Source of the DNA: Rachicladosporium sp. CCFEE 5018 | Taxonomy: Eukaryota > Ascomycota > Dothideomycetes > Cladosporiales > Cladosporiaceae | NCBI GenBank assembly: GCA_002077045.2 | Contig: KZ111156.1 | Location: 67,670 to 131,669 of the forward strand | Direction of reading: 5' to 3' | Length of the DNA stretch: 64,000 nt | Part shown: positions 43,097 through 53,343 of the stretch, piece after piece | Layout: every line of letters begins with the position of its first letter | Position numbering within the stretch: the stretch's first letter is position 1 | Translations under genes and position numbers: made by a program | The notes under the pieces: generated by a model | The model's input: the letters and a program-made list of their open reading frames with translations, nothing else | Database searches by the model: none | Told to the model about the DNA's origin: nothing

Positions 43097-44258
43097 GCTA
43101 TCCATGGGTCTTTGGGATGGTGGATGATGGGAATCGCTAGAGCGTGGTGCATCTGTGTGGGAGGCCCCGGCGTTCGGTAGAGGAAGCCAGACTGATAGCT
43201 ATGCACGGCGTTCGTGGCGAACGGGCGGAAGAGCATGAAGGAATAGGGGCCACTGCTTTCAACAAGGTGTAGATAGGCCCTCTGACAGTGAACATGATAG
43301 ACCATCAGCATGACCATCCTTATGTGCTTTCCGGCATCGGCTCACTGCTCGCTCACCACTCCCTGCTGCTCGCGTAGAGATACGACTGCCGACATGTGTC
43401 TGATGGATGCTGACTGCCCATGCATACGTGTGGATGGTCTGTAGACTCGCACAACACTTTTCGGCGGCTTGCTGCACTCACGTATGCCTGATTTCAGTAC
43501 GGCGACTCTCTTCCAGACCTTCAACCTTTCTTGAAAAGACTTGACGAACGATGAGTCTTGGCCGCATGTGTGTTGAGGATCCAACGTGCTCGTCCGCGAG
43601 GTCCTGCTTTGGCATTGGGCTATACCTTTGCATGCCTTTTCGCAGTGAGCAGCGCTCTGAGTGGCGCGACTTGACGAAGCCATGCTAGAAAACTGACTCC
43701 GTTGTGGCAGACCAACTGGAACGAACCCCGAGGTGGAAGGGGGCCGGCCGCACTAGATCCACGAGGCAAGATGCGCAAAAGAGAACGCTGACACCACTTG
43801 CTCGATATCCTGGTCCATCCTCATTGATATCATAGGGAACTTAGGAGCATGGCACTACTATTGCATTTATTATCATGCGTGGCGTGCGACAGACCGATTG
43901 AGTGCAGGCCGAGACGTGAAATCAGTATGCAGAAGCTACAAGCTCCCAGGGAGAAGTCGAAGCCAAGGGTGATCGTTAGTACCGAACTGTCGCTCACCTG
44001 GTGCTGCTGTCATGCGCATCATCAGCCGAGCGTCGCACGTGCCTCGCTCGCAATGAGAGCATCACCATCTTGTTCAGAGTACTATGGCGAACGTCGCTGT
44101 CCCAATGCGTTCCATGTGAACGACGAATTTCCCGAATTCTGCAGCATGGCGGAGTAGTACGCCTGCAAATGTAACCAACATGTCACACAGACTGCGGCTT
44201 ACGATACTCGGTCGTATCATGGAGTCCCGACGGGAAAGCCACGTATGCGAATGCATGC
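43097..44258. other. Intergenic region between UBA1 and the HET gene
   Basis: About 1.16 kb. Open frames in it are short, unconserved in appearance and without motifs. I see no repeat or RNA gene. Confidence 0.55.
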
Positions 44259-45781
44259 TCAGCCCAGATGCACGACAGTGCGTGTTGGGTGGGCAGATTC
44301 GAACCCAGCTACATGACACACCGCTACGCCAAGGCGGTATGATATGCCGTTCTCAGTCCGCAAGAGAAGCCCGTCTATCCGGTCCTGACTATCGATCTTC
44401 GAGACGCCATAAATATTGCAGGCATAGCATAGTAGGAAGTCCATGTACTCGTCGACTGTATCAATGAAGTCGGGCCCGGTTGCAACAGCACCGATCTTGA
44501 TAAAGTCGTATGACCCGGGCTCGATTGTCTTGAATACACTCAAGGGGATGAAAGCCGTGCCGACGAGTACGTCTTTGGCGTTGAAGAGCGATAGCGCACG
44601 CTGATAAGATATTGAGTCGTGGCGGGTTGAAAGGGCAGGCATACGATCCGCATCAGGGTTTGTAGCGCCCGTGACATTGACTTTGATGACCTCAGAGCGA
44701 AGGGGTAGAATATCACTGATCCCGAGATTATTGGAAAGCAGCGTTGGCCGGAATGCTGCGTGGCTGTCGCTTGTTGCGATCGGATGTGCGTAGTAATTTG
44801 TAGTCTCGTCTCCTCTCCGCCAGAAGCTGCCTCTGTAGAAGTCGTGCAGCCTCCAAGCAACATCAGCGTCGTTGCCCCGAATCTCGTCCATCGTCAACCA
44901 GGTGTCGGAATCGGCATCATGAAGCTCGAGGGCGGAGGAGCTGCGGGCGTTTGCGATGTAGCCGGCGCGTGCGCCAGTCCATCCTGCCCATGACCATGAG
45001 GGAAAGAGGCTGCGTCCGGTATCACGACTCACTCGACGATTGATGGGGCCGGAATGCCGCCATAGCAATTGCGTGTCCAGTTCACTCACGGGCAGTCCCA
45101 TGATGAATGTACTCCGGAAGTAAGGTGCGAGATAATCTGTGATTCCTGCGAATATATTGAGCAACTCTGCTGGGAATGATGTCTGCCTCCTACAGAATTG
45201 CTGTACGATGGAGCTGTAAATTGCCGTGTTCACGCTCGGGGGAACAGAACCGTCCGGATTATAAGGCACTAACCGATACTTGTGAAGTCCGGCTTCTCTA
45301 CGTGACCTGTTGCTCGTCTCGGATGGGCGAATGGCAGACCCGTACACATCCTCACGGAGCTCGACTTCAGTATGCGGGCATATGAACATGGCCTGATGCT
45401 TGGTTATGTACAGTTTGCGTTTGGCAAGGACTCGCTCCTGAAACGTCCAAGCACGGGAGTTCCATACAGACTGATCGACGGTCGCCGAAAGGGTCGGTAG
45501 CCTGTTCGTCAGTCCCATATCGTGGATATACTCAACATGCTGCGGGGCGGATCGTTGCACCACAGAAACGCCGGGAAGCCCAGCATGTACGTCACAACCA
45601 TAAGCTGCCACGATGGTTAGGAGTGCCCTAGCATAGATTCTACCCATCAGCAAGAGCTCTGCTTGTTTGAACTCGCGGTCGTCCTGAATTATGCAAAGAG
45701 CATCTATCCAGAGATAGCGCTCCCCGAGCTTTCTCGTCGCTTCTATCGCATCGTGGATGGTCTGCGGTAGATCTCGACCGG
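44259..45781 (-). CDS. HET-domain (heterokaryon incompatibility) protein, 5' end lost in gap
   Basis: 507 residues remain. The HET domain (PF06985) is recognised from LPQTIHDAIEATRKLG, RYLWIDALCIIQDD, MGRIYARALLTIVAAYG and, further on, WNSRAWTFQERVLAKRKLY, the usual second half. The first about 60-100 residues, including the start, are missing at the gap edge. The C-terminal region (FPSWSWAGWTG) is typical of HET proteins. HET proteins trigger cell death on fusion of incompatible strains; many are silent paralogs, so a role here is unproven. Confidence 0.88.
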
Positions 45782-45881
45782 NNNNNNNNNNNNNNNNNNN
45801 NNNNNNNNNNNNNNNNNNNNNNNNNNNNNNNNNNNNNNNNNNNNNNNNNNNNNNNNNNNNNNNNNNNNNNNNNNNNNNNNN
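45782..45881. other. Assembly gap of 100 N
   Basis: Third placeholder gap. It must hide the 5' end of the HET gene on its left and probably the 5' part of the + strand gene on its right, so the true distance is larger than 100 bp, or the contigs are not neighbours. Confidence 0.99.
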
Positions 45882-46263
45882 CATACGCTCCTACATAAAG
45901 CTTCAACGCCTTACGCAAGGCTCTCCAACCGGCTTGAACGGCGAATCGAATCCCCGACCACAGTATAAACGATGGCATCGGCCAAGGAGTCTGAAGCGGA
46001 TGACCGTGGAACTGGAGAGCCCGTTTGTGTGGCCGGAGGAGCTGGGACGGGAAGTGCTGGATGAGAAGTTTGATAAGGGACAAATGGAACGAGCTGAACG
46101 GGGGCAGGAGGAAATGCAGAGGGGGATGGGCAGTGATGGGGATACGGTTGTGGATGAGACGAGGCGGAGGAGGATGAGGGAGCAGGCGAAGGAGCTGTTG
46201 GAGGGAAGGGCGAAGTGGAAACCGGTGGGGAATCCGGCATTTGGAAGGATGAGTGGGAGGTGA
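45882..46263 (+). CDS. 3' end of an unidentified gene, truncated by gap
   Basis: 127 codons open from the gap edge to TGA at 46261-46263. Reads as basic then acidic and Lys/Arg/Glu-rich helix (KRMTVELESPFVWPEELG, EKFDKGQMERAERGQEEM, RRRRMREQAKELLEG), ending NPAFGRMSGR. The shift to G-rich codons toward the stop is the pattern seen at the 3' ends of confident genes here, which is why I call it coding. Family not recognised. Confidence 0.45.
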
Positions 46264-46660
46264 TGAGGGGGTCGCAGGGGTGCCATGGATGGTGTGATTC
46301 TGAGCGATGTTAAGCATACATGGGGAACAGGACCGTTCTCCATTCCAGCGACCTTTCTCACACCCTCGTCATACCTTTCGTGTGGTCACTCGTGCTTCTC
46401 TGTGGAGCCATACAATCCCAGCGACATGCCTGACGAGAGACTTGCATTCACCCCATCGGCCCTGTCTGCTTGCCTTGCGACTCACGAGCCTTCTGGACCG
46501 CACGCCGTCGGGCATCGTCAAAGTCATCCCATCTCTTGTCGAAGTCAACTTCGGCACAGCAATCGCAGTAGTCGATGATGTCATTCGGCAAATCGAAACA
46601 TATGGGACACAAGCCTGGGCAACTGCGGATATCTCGGCGGATGACAGGATCATCTTCGTC
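46264..46660. other. Intergenic region
   Basis: About 400 bp between the orphan gene end and the F-box gene stop; nothing recognised. Confidence 0.5.
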
Positions 46661-47873
46661 TCAGTCGCCGTCAAGGTAGCTTTGCAGCACTGCAAAAGTC
46701 AGCCTCGTCACGTAAACGGAATTCCTGTAAATACCTTCGATCCGCCACTGCGGTCCAGTGCCGGAATACTCTGCCATGTGCGATTGATGCCAGTCGATCA
46801 TGACCCCTCGAACACGCTTTCGGCGTGCTTTCTCGGCACGTTCGACTTTCTGGTCTGTCTTGATCACCATGTGTGCCTTGACGTCGCCATGGACGCGTGC
46901 CGCGATAGCCTCGACTTCACTTCTTCGGAAGAAGTAGCTGGTTACCTCTACGAAGGGCGGCATAGCCAGTCTGTAGCACTTGACACCGTAAGTGATGGTG
47001 GGAATGTGGTCGACAGACTTGGCTCTCGGTCCAAGCTTTCTTGACTTCAGCAAGTGGTAGTCTCGCAGATCGAACTCGGCGCGAGCATCTGTAAGTTTCT
47101 GGATCACAAGATCAGCATACACCGCTCGCTCTCCTTGGAGTTGCACTAAGGTACATACAATGAGGCAGTTGCTGTCCAGATGCTTGTCCTCGCAGGGCGT
47201 GCAAACGGTGTTCATGTTCGACATGACAGCCTTCACAGTCGTGATTCTGAAGCAAAAGACGCAGCGGATGGCCAACAAGTCAAGCAACTCGTGGCGGTGG
47301 ACGGGACCCTTCTCCCTTCAGCTGTGGCTTGCTTGCGAGACGAGCAGAGCGACGACAACTCTTGTCGATTGGCTTCTCTCGGAGATGCATCTGTGCCCTG
47401 TTCATGTGTGTGAAGCGAGCTGCGAAGCCTTCGACGGCATGGTACATGGATGGAGACATTGCGGCTAGAGAGAGCAAAGCATGTGGGCGAATTGGCACGC
47501 CGGGATTCTTTTTGAAATGCAACGCACGCTCGGGCTCATGATCCAGAAGACAATATGAAGCAATCTCCTCCAGGATCTCGGCTGGCATCTTGCTGATGAA
47601 GTCGCGATCAGGGTCGACATCGCCATTGAAGGCGTTCGGAAGGTCGTCCTTGTACTTTGGCCAGACTTCAGCTGACACACTCTCCAGGGTCTCATCAAAA
47701 GGGGTTGAGGACGTGTCCGTGTCGTCGTGCTCGGGATCTTCACGAATAGCGCTGCGGAGAGAGCTCTGCTTGATGGTCGCCACATCGCTTTGGGTCGCTT
47801 TCGCTGCCTTCGCAGACTTGCTAGCGGTCGTTTTGACATCGCCGGAGCGCTTTGTGGACCTTGTGGCTGCCAT
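46661..47873 (-). pseudogene. F-box protein gene with a frameshift
   Basis: Start ATG at 47873 (MAATRSTKRSGDVK). An F-box-like segment (FISKMPAEILEEIASYCLL) sits at about residue 92. The frame ends at 47280 (PPPRVA), but the next frame continues in register with the family: ELLDLLAIRCVFC, a Cys-pair region (CTPCEDK), then AEFDLRDYHLL and SEVEAIAARVHGDVKAHM to the stop at 46661. A 60-bp in-frame intron at 47099-47158 (GTATGT...CCAG) joins DSNCLI to KLTDARAE. The two frames overlap around 47280-47290 with no usable intron, so a one- or two-base indel (real or sequencing error) is likely. Adaptor for SCF ubiquitin ligase by family. Confidence 0.7.
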
Positions 47874-48116
47874 GGAGAAAGTCTCGCGATGGTGTCTGAT
47901 GGTTGTGGACGTCTACGTTTTCAGAGTGTCGAGATGGCACAGTTGGCATGTTCGACATCGAGGAAGGAGCGCCATATGGCTTTAGGCAGCCAGGCACGTC
48001 TAACGCGTCGAGTGTTCGACCTCACTCCATCAAGCTGCCACATTTGGCATATGGTATGGTGACAAAGTACACGTCGAGTGGCGCATGGCGTGGTAGATAT
48101 CGTCGTTGAAACACAT

Positions 48117-49064
48117 CTACTCACTCCCAAGATATTCTTTCACCGCCTCCACCGCGCCCGCAAACTTCCCGGCCTCAATCAAGATCACACTCCCCTGCGG
48201 CCTCACCCCAAGCTCCTGAAACGCCCTCTTCGCATCACTAGCCCCCTCATCAGCCTGCCGCTCGAACTCATAGCACCCGTAAGCAAGCGCGTGCTGCTGT
48301 AGCACCTCATCCTCAGGGTGAAAGTAAAACATCTCCTCCTCTGCAGCCTTGGCAGCAGCTTTCTTCTTCTGCTTCTTGGGCGTAGGCGGTTCGGGCTCGG
48401 CGTCTAGGACCGACGCGACTTCGGTGTAGACTTTCGCGACGAGCAGGTAGTGTGTGAATTCATAGGGCTCTTTCTCCTCTAGCGCCCAGGAGAGCTCTTC
48501 TTGAAGCATATTGTACATGGGTGGGACGACTTGATGGGGCATATTGATCATTCGTTCTGTGAGGATCAAACCCACTTGCGCCTTTGACGTTGGTGCTAGC
48601 AGGTCCTTCAACACACTTAGACTCGCCTTCGTGGCCGCTCGAGAGGTCAAGTAGGCTGTCAACTGCTTCATCACTTCCTTCTCGCGGTGCTGAGACATGT
48701 TGAGTACGGTCAGGAAGGCAAAGGGATCGCTCTCATTACCATCGCATTTAACGGTTGAGCCTAGTAATGGTTGGGCGAGGATGATGTCTGTGAGTTCCGA
48801 GAGGTCGAAGAGTTGATTGTCGACATCGAAGAGTTGTCTCAGCAGATTCTTGAGGCCGTGGAAGTCGACAGCGGGCTGGGGATCGAACCATTCGAAATCG
48901 ATTTGGAGTTCGGAGTCGTTCTGTATTGCTGTTAGTGATACCGACGTGGAAGGTGAGACGTCAAAGTGGCCTACATCGTCTGAGCCACTGTCATTTTCAT
49001 CGTCGATGTCCATCTTCGTTTTCGAAGGAGCGACCTGATCTGCTCCTGACTTTCGTTTCACCAT
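48117..49064 (-). CDS. BCP1: BCP1/BCCIP-family protein
   Basis: 297 aa from exons 48975-49064 and 48117-48920; a 54-bp in-frame intron (GTAGGC, branch CACTAACAG, acceptor ATACAG) separates an acidic N-terminus (DIDDENDSGSDD) from NDSELQIDFEWFDPQPAVD. The latter, with FHGLKNLLRQLFDVDNQLFD and FAFLTVLNMSQH, is diagnostic of BCP1, the chaperone and nuclear-export factor for ribosomal protein uL14 (Rpl23) and Mss4 in yeast. If the intron is kept, 18 residues are inserted without a stop. Start MVKRKSGADQ chosen over the upstream Met at 49076. Head-to-head with GUA1. Confidence 0.92.
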   Translation of the reverse strand: MVKRKSGADQVAPSKTKMDIDDENDSGSDDVGHFDVSPSTSVSLTAIQNDSELQIDFEWFDPQPAVDFHGLKNLLRQLFDVDNQLFDLSELTDIILAQPLLGSTVKCDGNESDPFAFLTVLNMSQHREKEVMKQLTAYLTSRAATKASLSVLKDLLAPTSKAQVGLILTERMINMPHQVVPPMYNMLQEELSWALEEKEPYEFTHYLLVAKVYTEVASVLDAEPEPPTPKKQKKKAAAKAAEEEMFYFHPEDEVLQQHALAYGCYEFERQADEGASDAKRAFQELGVRPQGSVILIEAGKFAGAVEAVKEYLGSE

Positions 49065-49377
49065 GTCGGCGAGCAATATCTGAATGTCAATTACCGGGAC
49101 GCAGACTCTGAGCGAGTTGGGAATTTCGACAGGAAGTTTCTGCTGAACCGTAAGTTCTTATGGACTTGGTAGACGTTGTGTATAATTGTACCAGAACCGT
49201 GATGTCGTCGGCAGTACTCAATGCTGTAGTGGGAAAATCCTTATCGATAGTGGACAAAAAAGTTCCGAACCACATGCTTTCGCAACGCGTGAGTCGCGCC
49301 TTCTTCTTTGCGATGTGAGTCGAGATGTAGACACCCTCAGTATCGCCGCTCATTGAGCAGCTTGACTAACATACAAC
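49065..49377. promoter_or_regulatory. Bidirectional promoter of BCP1 and GUA1
   Basis: 313 bp between the two ATGs; no further gene fits. Specific sites not identified. Confidence 0.5.
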
Positions 49378-51015
49378 ATGGCCAACAATGGCAAGACCAA
49401 CGGCGACGTGCCACCGCCTCCCCACAGCATATACGACACGATTCTCATGCTCGACTTTGGCTCCCAGTACACCCACTTGATCACCCGTCGGCTACGAGAG
49501 CTCAATGTCTACTCTGAGCTGCTCCCGTGCACGCAAAAGCTGGCAGAATTGAGCTGGAAGCCGAAGGGTATCATACTCTCAGGCGGGCCATACAGTGTAT
49601 ACGCGGCAGACGCACCACATGTAGATCCTGCGGTGTTCGAGCTGGACGTGCCCATACTTGGGATCTGCTATGGACTACAGGAGATCGCGTGGCGTCATGG
49701 CAAGAATGTTGCCGCGGGGGACAAGAGGGAATACGGGCGGGCAGCGCTGAAGCTAGAGAAGCATGCAGCAACATCAGCGCATGTCTCCCAGCTGTTCGCA
49801 GACCTGCCGCAGGACATGGAAGTATGGATGTCCCATGGCGATAAGCTGTCCAAGCTGCCGGATAACTTCGTTACTATCGCTACGACTTCGAACTCGTCAT
49901 TCGCCGCCATTGCGCACACAGAGAAGGAGTATTTTGGCATCCAATTCCACCCTGAGGTCACGCACACGCCAATGGGTACGCAAGTGATCAAGAATTTCGC
50001 CGTCAACGTCTGCAAAGCGAAACAAGACTGGACAATGACCTCGTTCGTCGACCAAGAAATTGCCCGGATTCGCTCCCTCGTCGGCCCCAAAGGCCAAGTC
50101 ATAGGCGCAGTCAGCGGAGGGGTAGACTCCACAGTCGCCGCCAAGCTCATGAAAGAAGCAATCGGCTCCCGCTTCCATGCAGTCCTCGTAGATAACGGCG
50201 TCCTACGCAAGGGCGAAGCAGCTCAAGTCCACGCCACCCTCACGAAAGGCCTCGGAATCCAACTGCACGTCATAGACGCTGCGGATCGCTTCCTAGACCT
50301 GCTCAAAGGCGTTGCAGATCCCGAGAAGAAACGCAAAATCATCGGCAATACCTTCATAGACTGTTTCGAAGAACGCGCCCTGGCCATCGCCAAAGAAGCC
50401 GAGAATACCCCAAATGCGGGCCCAATCGAGTTCTTCCTCCAAGGCACGCTCTACCCCGACGTAATCGAATCCATATCCTTCAAAGGCCCCTCCCAAACAA
50501 TCAAAACCCACCACAACGTCGGCGGTCTACCCGAGCGCATGTCGCTAAAACTCATTGAGCCCCTGCGCGAACTCTTCAAAGACGAAGTCCGCGTTCTCGG
50601 CACCTCACTCGGCATCCCAGAAGACCTCGTCTGGCGGCACCCCTTCCCCGGCCCCGGCATAGCCATCCGCATTATCGGCGAAGTCACTCGCGAAAAAGTC
50701 CGCATCGCGCAAGAAGCGGACGAGATCTTCATCGCCGAGATCCGCGCCGCGGGTCTCTATCGCCAGATCTCGCAAGCCTTCGCCGCGGTCATGGAAGGCA
50801 GGGCCGTAGGCGTTGTGGGCGATCAGCGATTACATGGGTATATTATTGCGTTGCGCGCTGTGCAGACGACGGATTTCATGACTGCGAGGGCGTTTCGGTT
50901 TGATATGGAGTGGCTTGAGCGGGTGGTGGAGAGGATTGGGAATGAGGTTGAGGGGGTTGCGAGGGTGGTTTATGAGGTTACTAGTAAGCCGCCGGCTACT
51001 ATTGAGTTTGAGTAG
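49378..51015 (+). CDS. GUA1: GMP synthase (glutamine-hydrolysing)
   Basis: 545 aa, intronless. Converts XMP to GMP with ATP and glutamine in purine biosynthesis. Class I glutamine amidotransferase domain: Cys97 in LGICYGLQE, His191 and Glu193 in FHPEV. ATP pyrophosphatase domain: P-loop SGGVDST (246-252). Dimerisation/XMP-binding domain: FPGPGIAIRIIGEVTREK, ending SKPPATIEFE as in all GMP synthases. Length and order match yeast Gua1 (525 aa). Confidence 0.97.
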   Translation: MANNGKTNGDVPPPPHSIYDTILMLDFGSQYTHLITRRLRELNVYSELLPCTQKLAELSWKPKGIILSGGPYSVYAADAPHVDPAVFELDVPILGICYGLQEIAWRHGKNVAAGDKREYGRAALKLEKHAATSAHVSQLFADLPQDMEVWMSHGDKLSKLPDNFVTIATTSNSSFAAIAHTEKEYFGIQFHPEVTHTPMGTQVIKNFAVNVCKAKQDWTMTSFVDQEIARIRSLVGPKGQVIGAVSGGVDSTVAAKLMKEAIGSRFHAVLVDNGVLRKGEAAQVHATLTKGLGIQLHVIDAADRFLDLLKGVADPEKKRKIIGNTFIDCFEERALAIAKEAENTPNAGPIEFFLQGTLYPDVIESISFKGPSQTIKTHHNVGGLPERMSLKLIEPLRELFKDEVRVLGTSLGIPEDLVWRHPFPGPGIAIRIIGEVTREKVRIAQEADEIFIAEIRAAGLYRQISQAFAAVMEGRAVGVVGDQRLHGYIIALRAVQTTDFMTARAFRFDMEWLERVVERIGNEVEGVARVVYEVTSKPPATIEFE

Positions 51016-51134
51016 GCGGGAGGCATGTGGTCTGGGTAGATGAGAGACTGGGAAAGTATGAGTGTGGTATCAAAGGTGATACATTGCGTATGTCTACTCT
51101 ACGGCTGCTTCCCTAAACCCAACATGCGATGCGT

Positions 51135-52208
51135 CTACGCAATTCCCACCTCTCCGTCCCACTCCCTCTGCTTCCTCTTCCTCTCATTCACCTTCTCAGC
51201 CTCCACCCTCGCATCTTCGGCTTCCGATACCCCCATCTTCCGATCCTCAAACTTGCACGTCTCCTCCCTCCCACTCTTCCTCAATCTCCTCTTCGCCTTA
51301 GCCTCATCCTTCCACTCCCCTTTCATGCCCCGTTGCTCCCTCTCACTATCCTCATCGCACTCCTGCCAAAACTCTTTCACCTCCTTCCTTGCCGCGCGGT
51401 ACACGTTACAGCAAATAAAGAATCGCGACCAGTGCTCGGTCGCGGTTCTCTTGGCCATGATACGGCAGCAGAGCAAGAGATGGTTTTGTTCCGTTAAGCA
51501 CTGGAACCGCTCTTCTTGTCTGTGTGAGAAGATCACTTCGTGCCTCGAAGTCCAGTATCCGTGCTCGTTGCCGAAGTCGTCCCAATCGTGCTGCGAAAGC
51601 AGCGAATTGCAGACCCAGATCTTGACCGCATCCTCGGACTGCGGATGCAAGCCCTCTGCCTTCAGTCTCTGGACCAGCTTCGCCAACTGGGCTGCCCGGT
51701 CATCAAGGTCTCCCATGCATGCCGTGCGGCCCAGACATGGGCAAAGGGACGCAGAAGGCAAGAAGCAGATCTTCGAGATCGAGTGCCTATGAATCGGTTC
51801 CAGAGAGCGAAGCCAAGCGATACAAGTCTCCTCGGACTCGACGTAGAAGGTCGTCTGGTTATAGTACAGCCTCCCCAACTTCGTCCTCGCGCACTGATCC
51901 AGCTGCAGCACGATTGGAGGCTTCGGGTTGCTAGAGGAGATTAGTCTGTGGCCCTGGACATGGTCGAGGAACTTCGGCGCTCCGTAGGGTCGGCGGGTGA
52001 ACTGTGTGTCCTTTGTCAGGTGCTGGAGAATTCTCTGGTGGAGCTCGCGGGGGAGGTCGGCGATGTTTTGGAGGAGAGGGTCGAGTGGCTTGGGCCAGCT
52101 GGGCGCGGACATGCGTGGGAAGCGGCCGGGGGGAGTGCGGATCGAGCGACGCTGCTTTTTGGGAGGGGGTCCGGAAGGGGTGTTGAGCGACTTGTACATG
52201 GAAGGCAT
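51135..52208 (-). CDS. Hypothetical F-box-like protein
   Basis: 357 aa. A basic N-terminal tail (PPPKKQRRSIRTPPGRFPR) precedes IADLPRELHQRILQHL, which resembles the start of an F-box. The middle includes FYVESEETCIAWLRSLEP, a common feature of fungal F-box/2EXR-like proteins, and the C-terminus is a charged helix (KAKRRLRKSGREETCKFED). Start at 52208 gives the longest plausible product; M33 (MSAPSWPKP) is possible. No function assigned. Confidence 0.7.
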   Translation of the reverse strand: MPSMYKSLNTPSGPPPKKQRRSIRTPPGRFPRMSAPSWPKPLDPLLQNIADLPRELHQRILQHLTKDTQFTRRPYGAPKFLDHVQGHRLISSSNPKPPIVLQLDQCARTKLGRLYYNQTTFYVESEETCIAWLRSLEPIHRHSISKICFLPSASLCPCLGRTACMGDLDDRAAQLAKLVQRLKAEGLHPQSEDAVKIWVCNSLLSQHDWDDFGNEHGYWTSRHEVIFSHRQEERFQCLTEQNHLLLCCRIMAKRTATEHWSRFFICCNVYRAARKEVKEFWQECDEDSEREQRGMKGEWKDEAKAKRRLRKSGREETCKFEDRKMGVSEAEDARVEAEKVNERKRKQREWDGEVGIA

Positions 52209-53343
52209 GACGTCGGCTGGGTTTTATTGGTGGTTGTCGGAGGGTGCCTTGTGGTCTTATAGACTTGGTCGTGAGCGCGAGCGAGACCTCCGATGTAGCG
52301 ACGAGAGTGACTTGGCTGAGACCTGTGCCTCTCCGAAGTGGCTTGGTGGATGTGCTTGCTGTTGCGAGTTGCAGTGTGACTGCTCAAGCGTCTCAATGAA
52401 ATCACGGAGATCATGTGTGGTTTATAATCTGGTGTGTGACTCGGTAGTGTGTGTGTGACTTGGTTGTGTGAAATTGTGTGATCAAGATCATAAGTCTTGA
52501 GACCGAGAAAGAGAGAGAAATCGATTTTCTTACATACCCAGAGGCCAAGCAGGGGGAAACTTACTGACTCACCTGTATTTGGCCTCTATTGGTCGGATCG
52601 TGAGGACGGTCGGTGGCTGGAGACATGTCGACCATTTGACTTTTCTAGGGGATCTCGACTTTACTGCTAGTCGCCCTGGGTATCGACGAGGCCTGCAATT
52701 ATGAAAAATGCAAACCATACAGACCGATAACAATACCTATGAAATGATTACCAGTCTCCGTTGTCGCCATCGGAGCGGAAGGTTTCGTGTATGCCCGATA
52801 GCCTTGAAGTCGATCGCACCGGCTCTTCGCCGCAACACCCAAGGCAGGCCTCGTGCTCAGTCCCGACACGCTTGTCGTCACTCTGTAGCAAAGCCCTGCG
52901 ATATTAATTATCGTCGCTTTCGCCGCCGCCTTCACCAGTGTGTGGCTGGCAAAAGTCGATAGTGGGGGCTGACCTGTCGCAAGTCGATGAGTGGTCGGAG
53001 ACACCGAAGTGAGGATATGTCTTGGCATGGTCAGCTGATATTCCGAAACTCATCTGGTGCCTGAACACCGGGTCACTAACAGACCCAGTCAGGCGGTACG
53101 AAAGCGGAGCACGACCTAAATCGATATCGAATGGACGCACGACTCGTGCAAGTGGCCTCGTGTGTGCACATCTTCCTTATCGCGCTCGGGGGTGAGCAAG
53201 CGTCGATACGCACTGTGCAGTAATTAGATGGTCATCCACGTGCGACGCGCCACTTGCGATGACCAAACAACATCTCTTCCACGCATCCAGTCTCGGCGAC
53301 GATGCTCGAAGCCCGCTGTAGCCTGCCCGCATCTTCCTCGAGT
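52209..53343. other. Long intergenic region with TG-rich tract
   Basis: About 1.13 kb. A GTGTG-rich stretch lies at about 52425-52485 (repeated TGTGTGACT-like words). The remainder shows no gene I can support; the longer open frames lack motifs and plausible codon use. Confidence 0.55.

Noticed and set aside
44280..44375. tRNA-like sequence (GGTTCGAATC T-loop) on the minus strand
   Set aside because: The flanking bases do not form a 5-bp T stem, no acceptor or anticodon stem can be drawn, and the sequence is the C-terminal coding part of the HET gene.
46307..47044. 245-codon open frame on the + strand over the F-box gene
   Set aside because: No motif; the minus strand shows the conserved F-box-family C-terminal blocks, so this is a shadow.
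52425..52485. TG-rich tract as a telomeric or satellite repeat
   Set aside because: Too short and irregular; a simple TG-rich stretch in an intergenic region.
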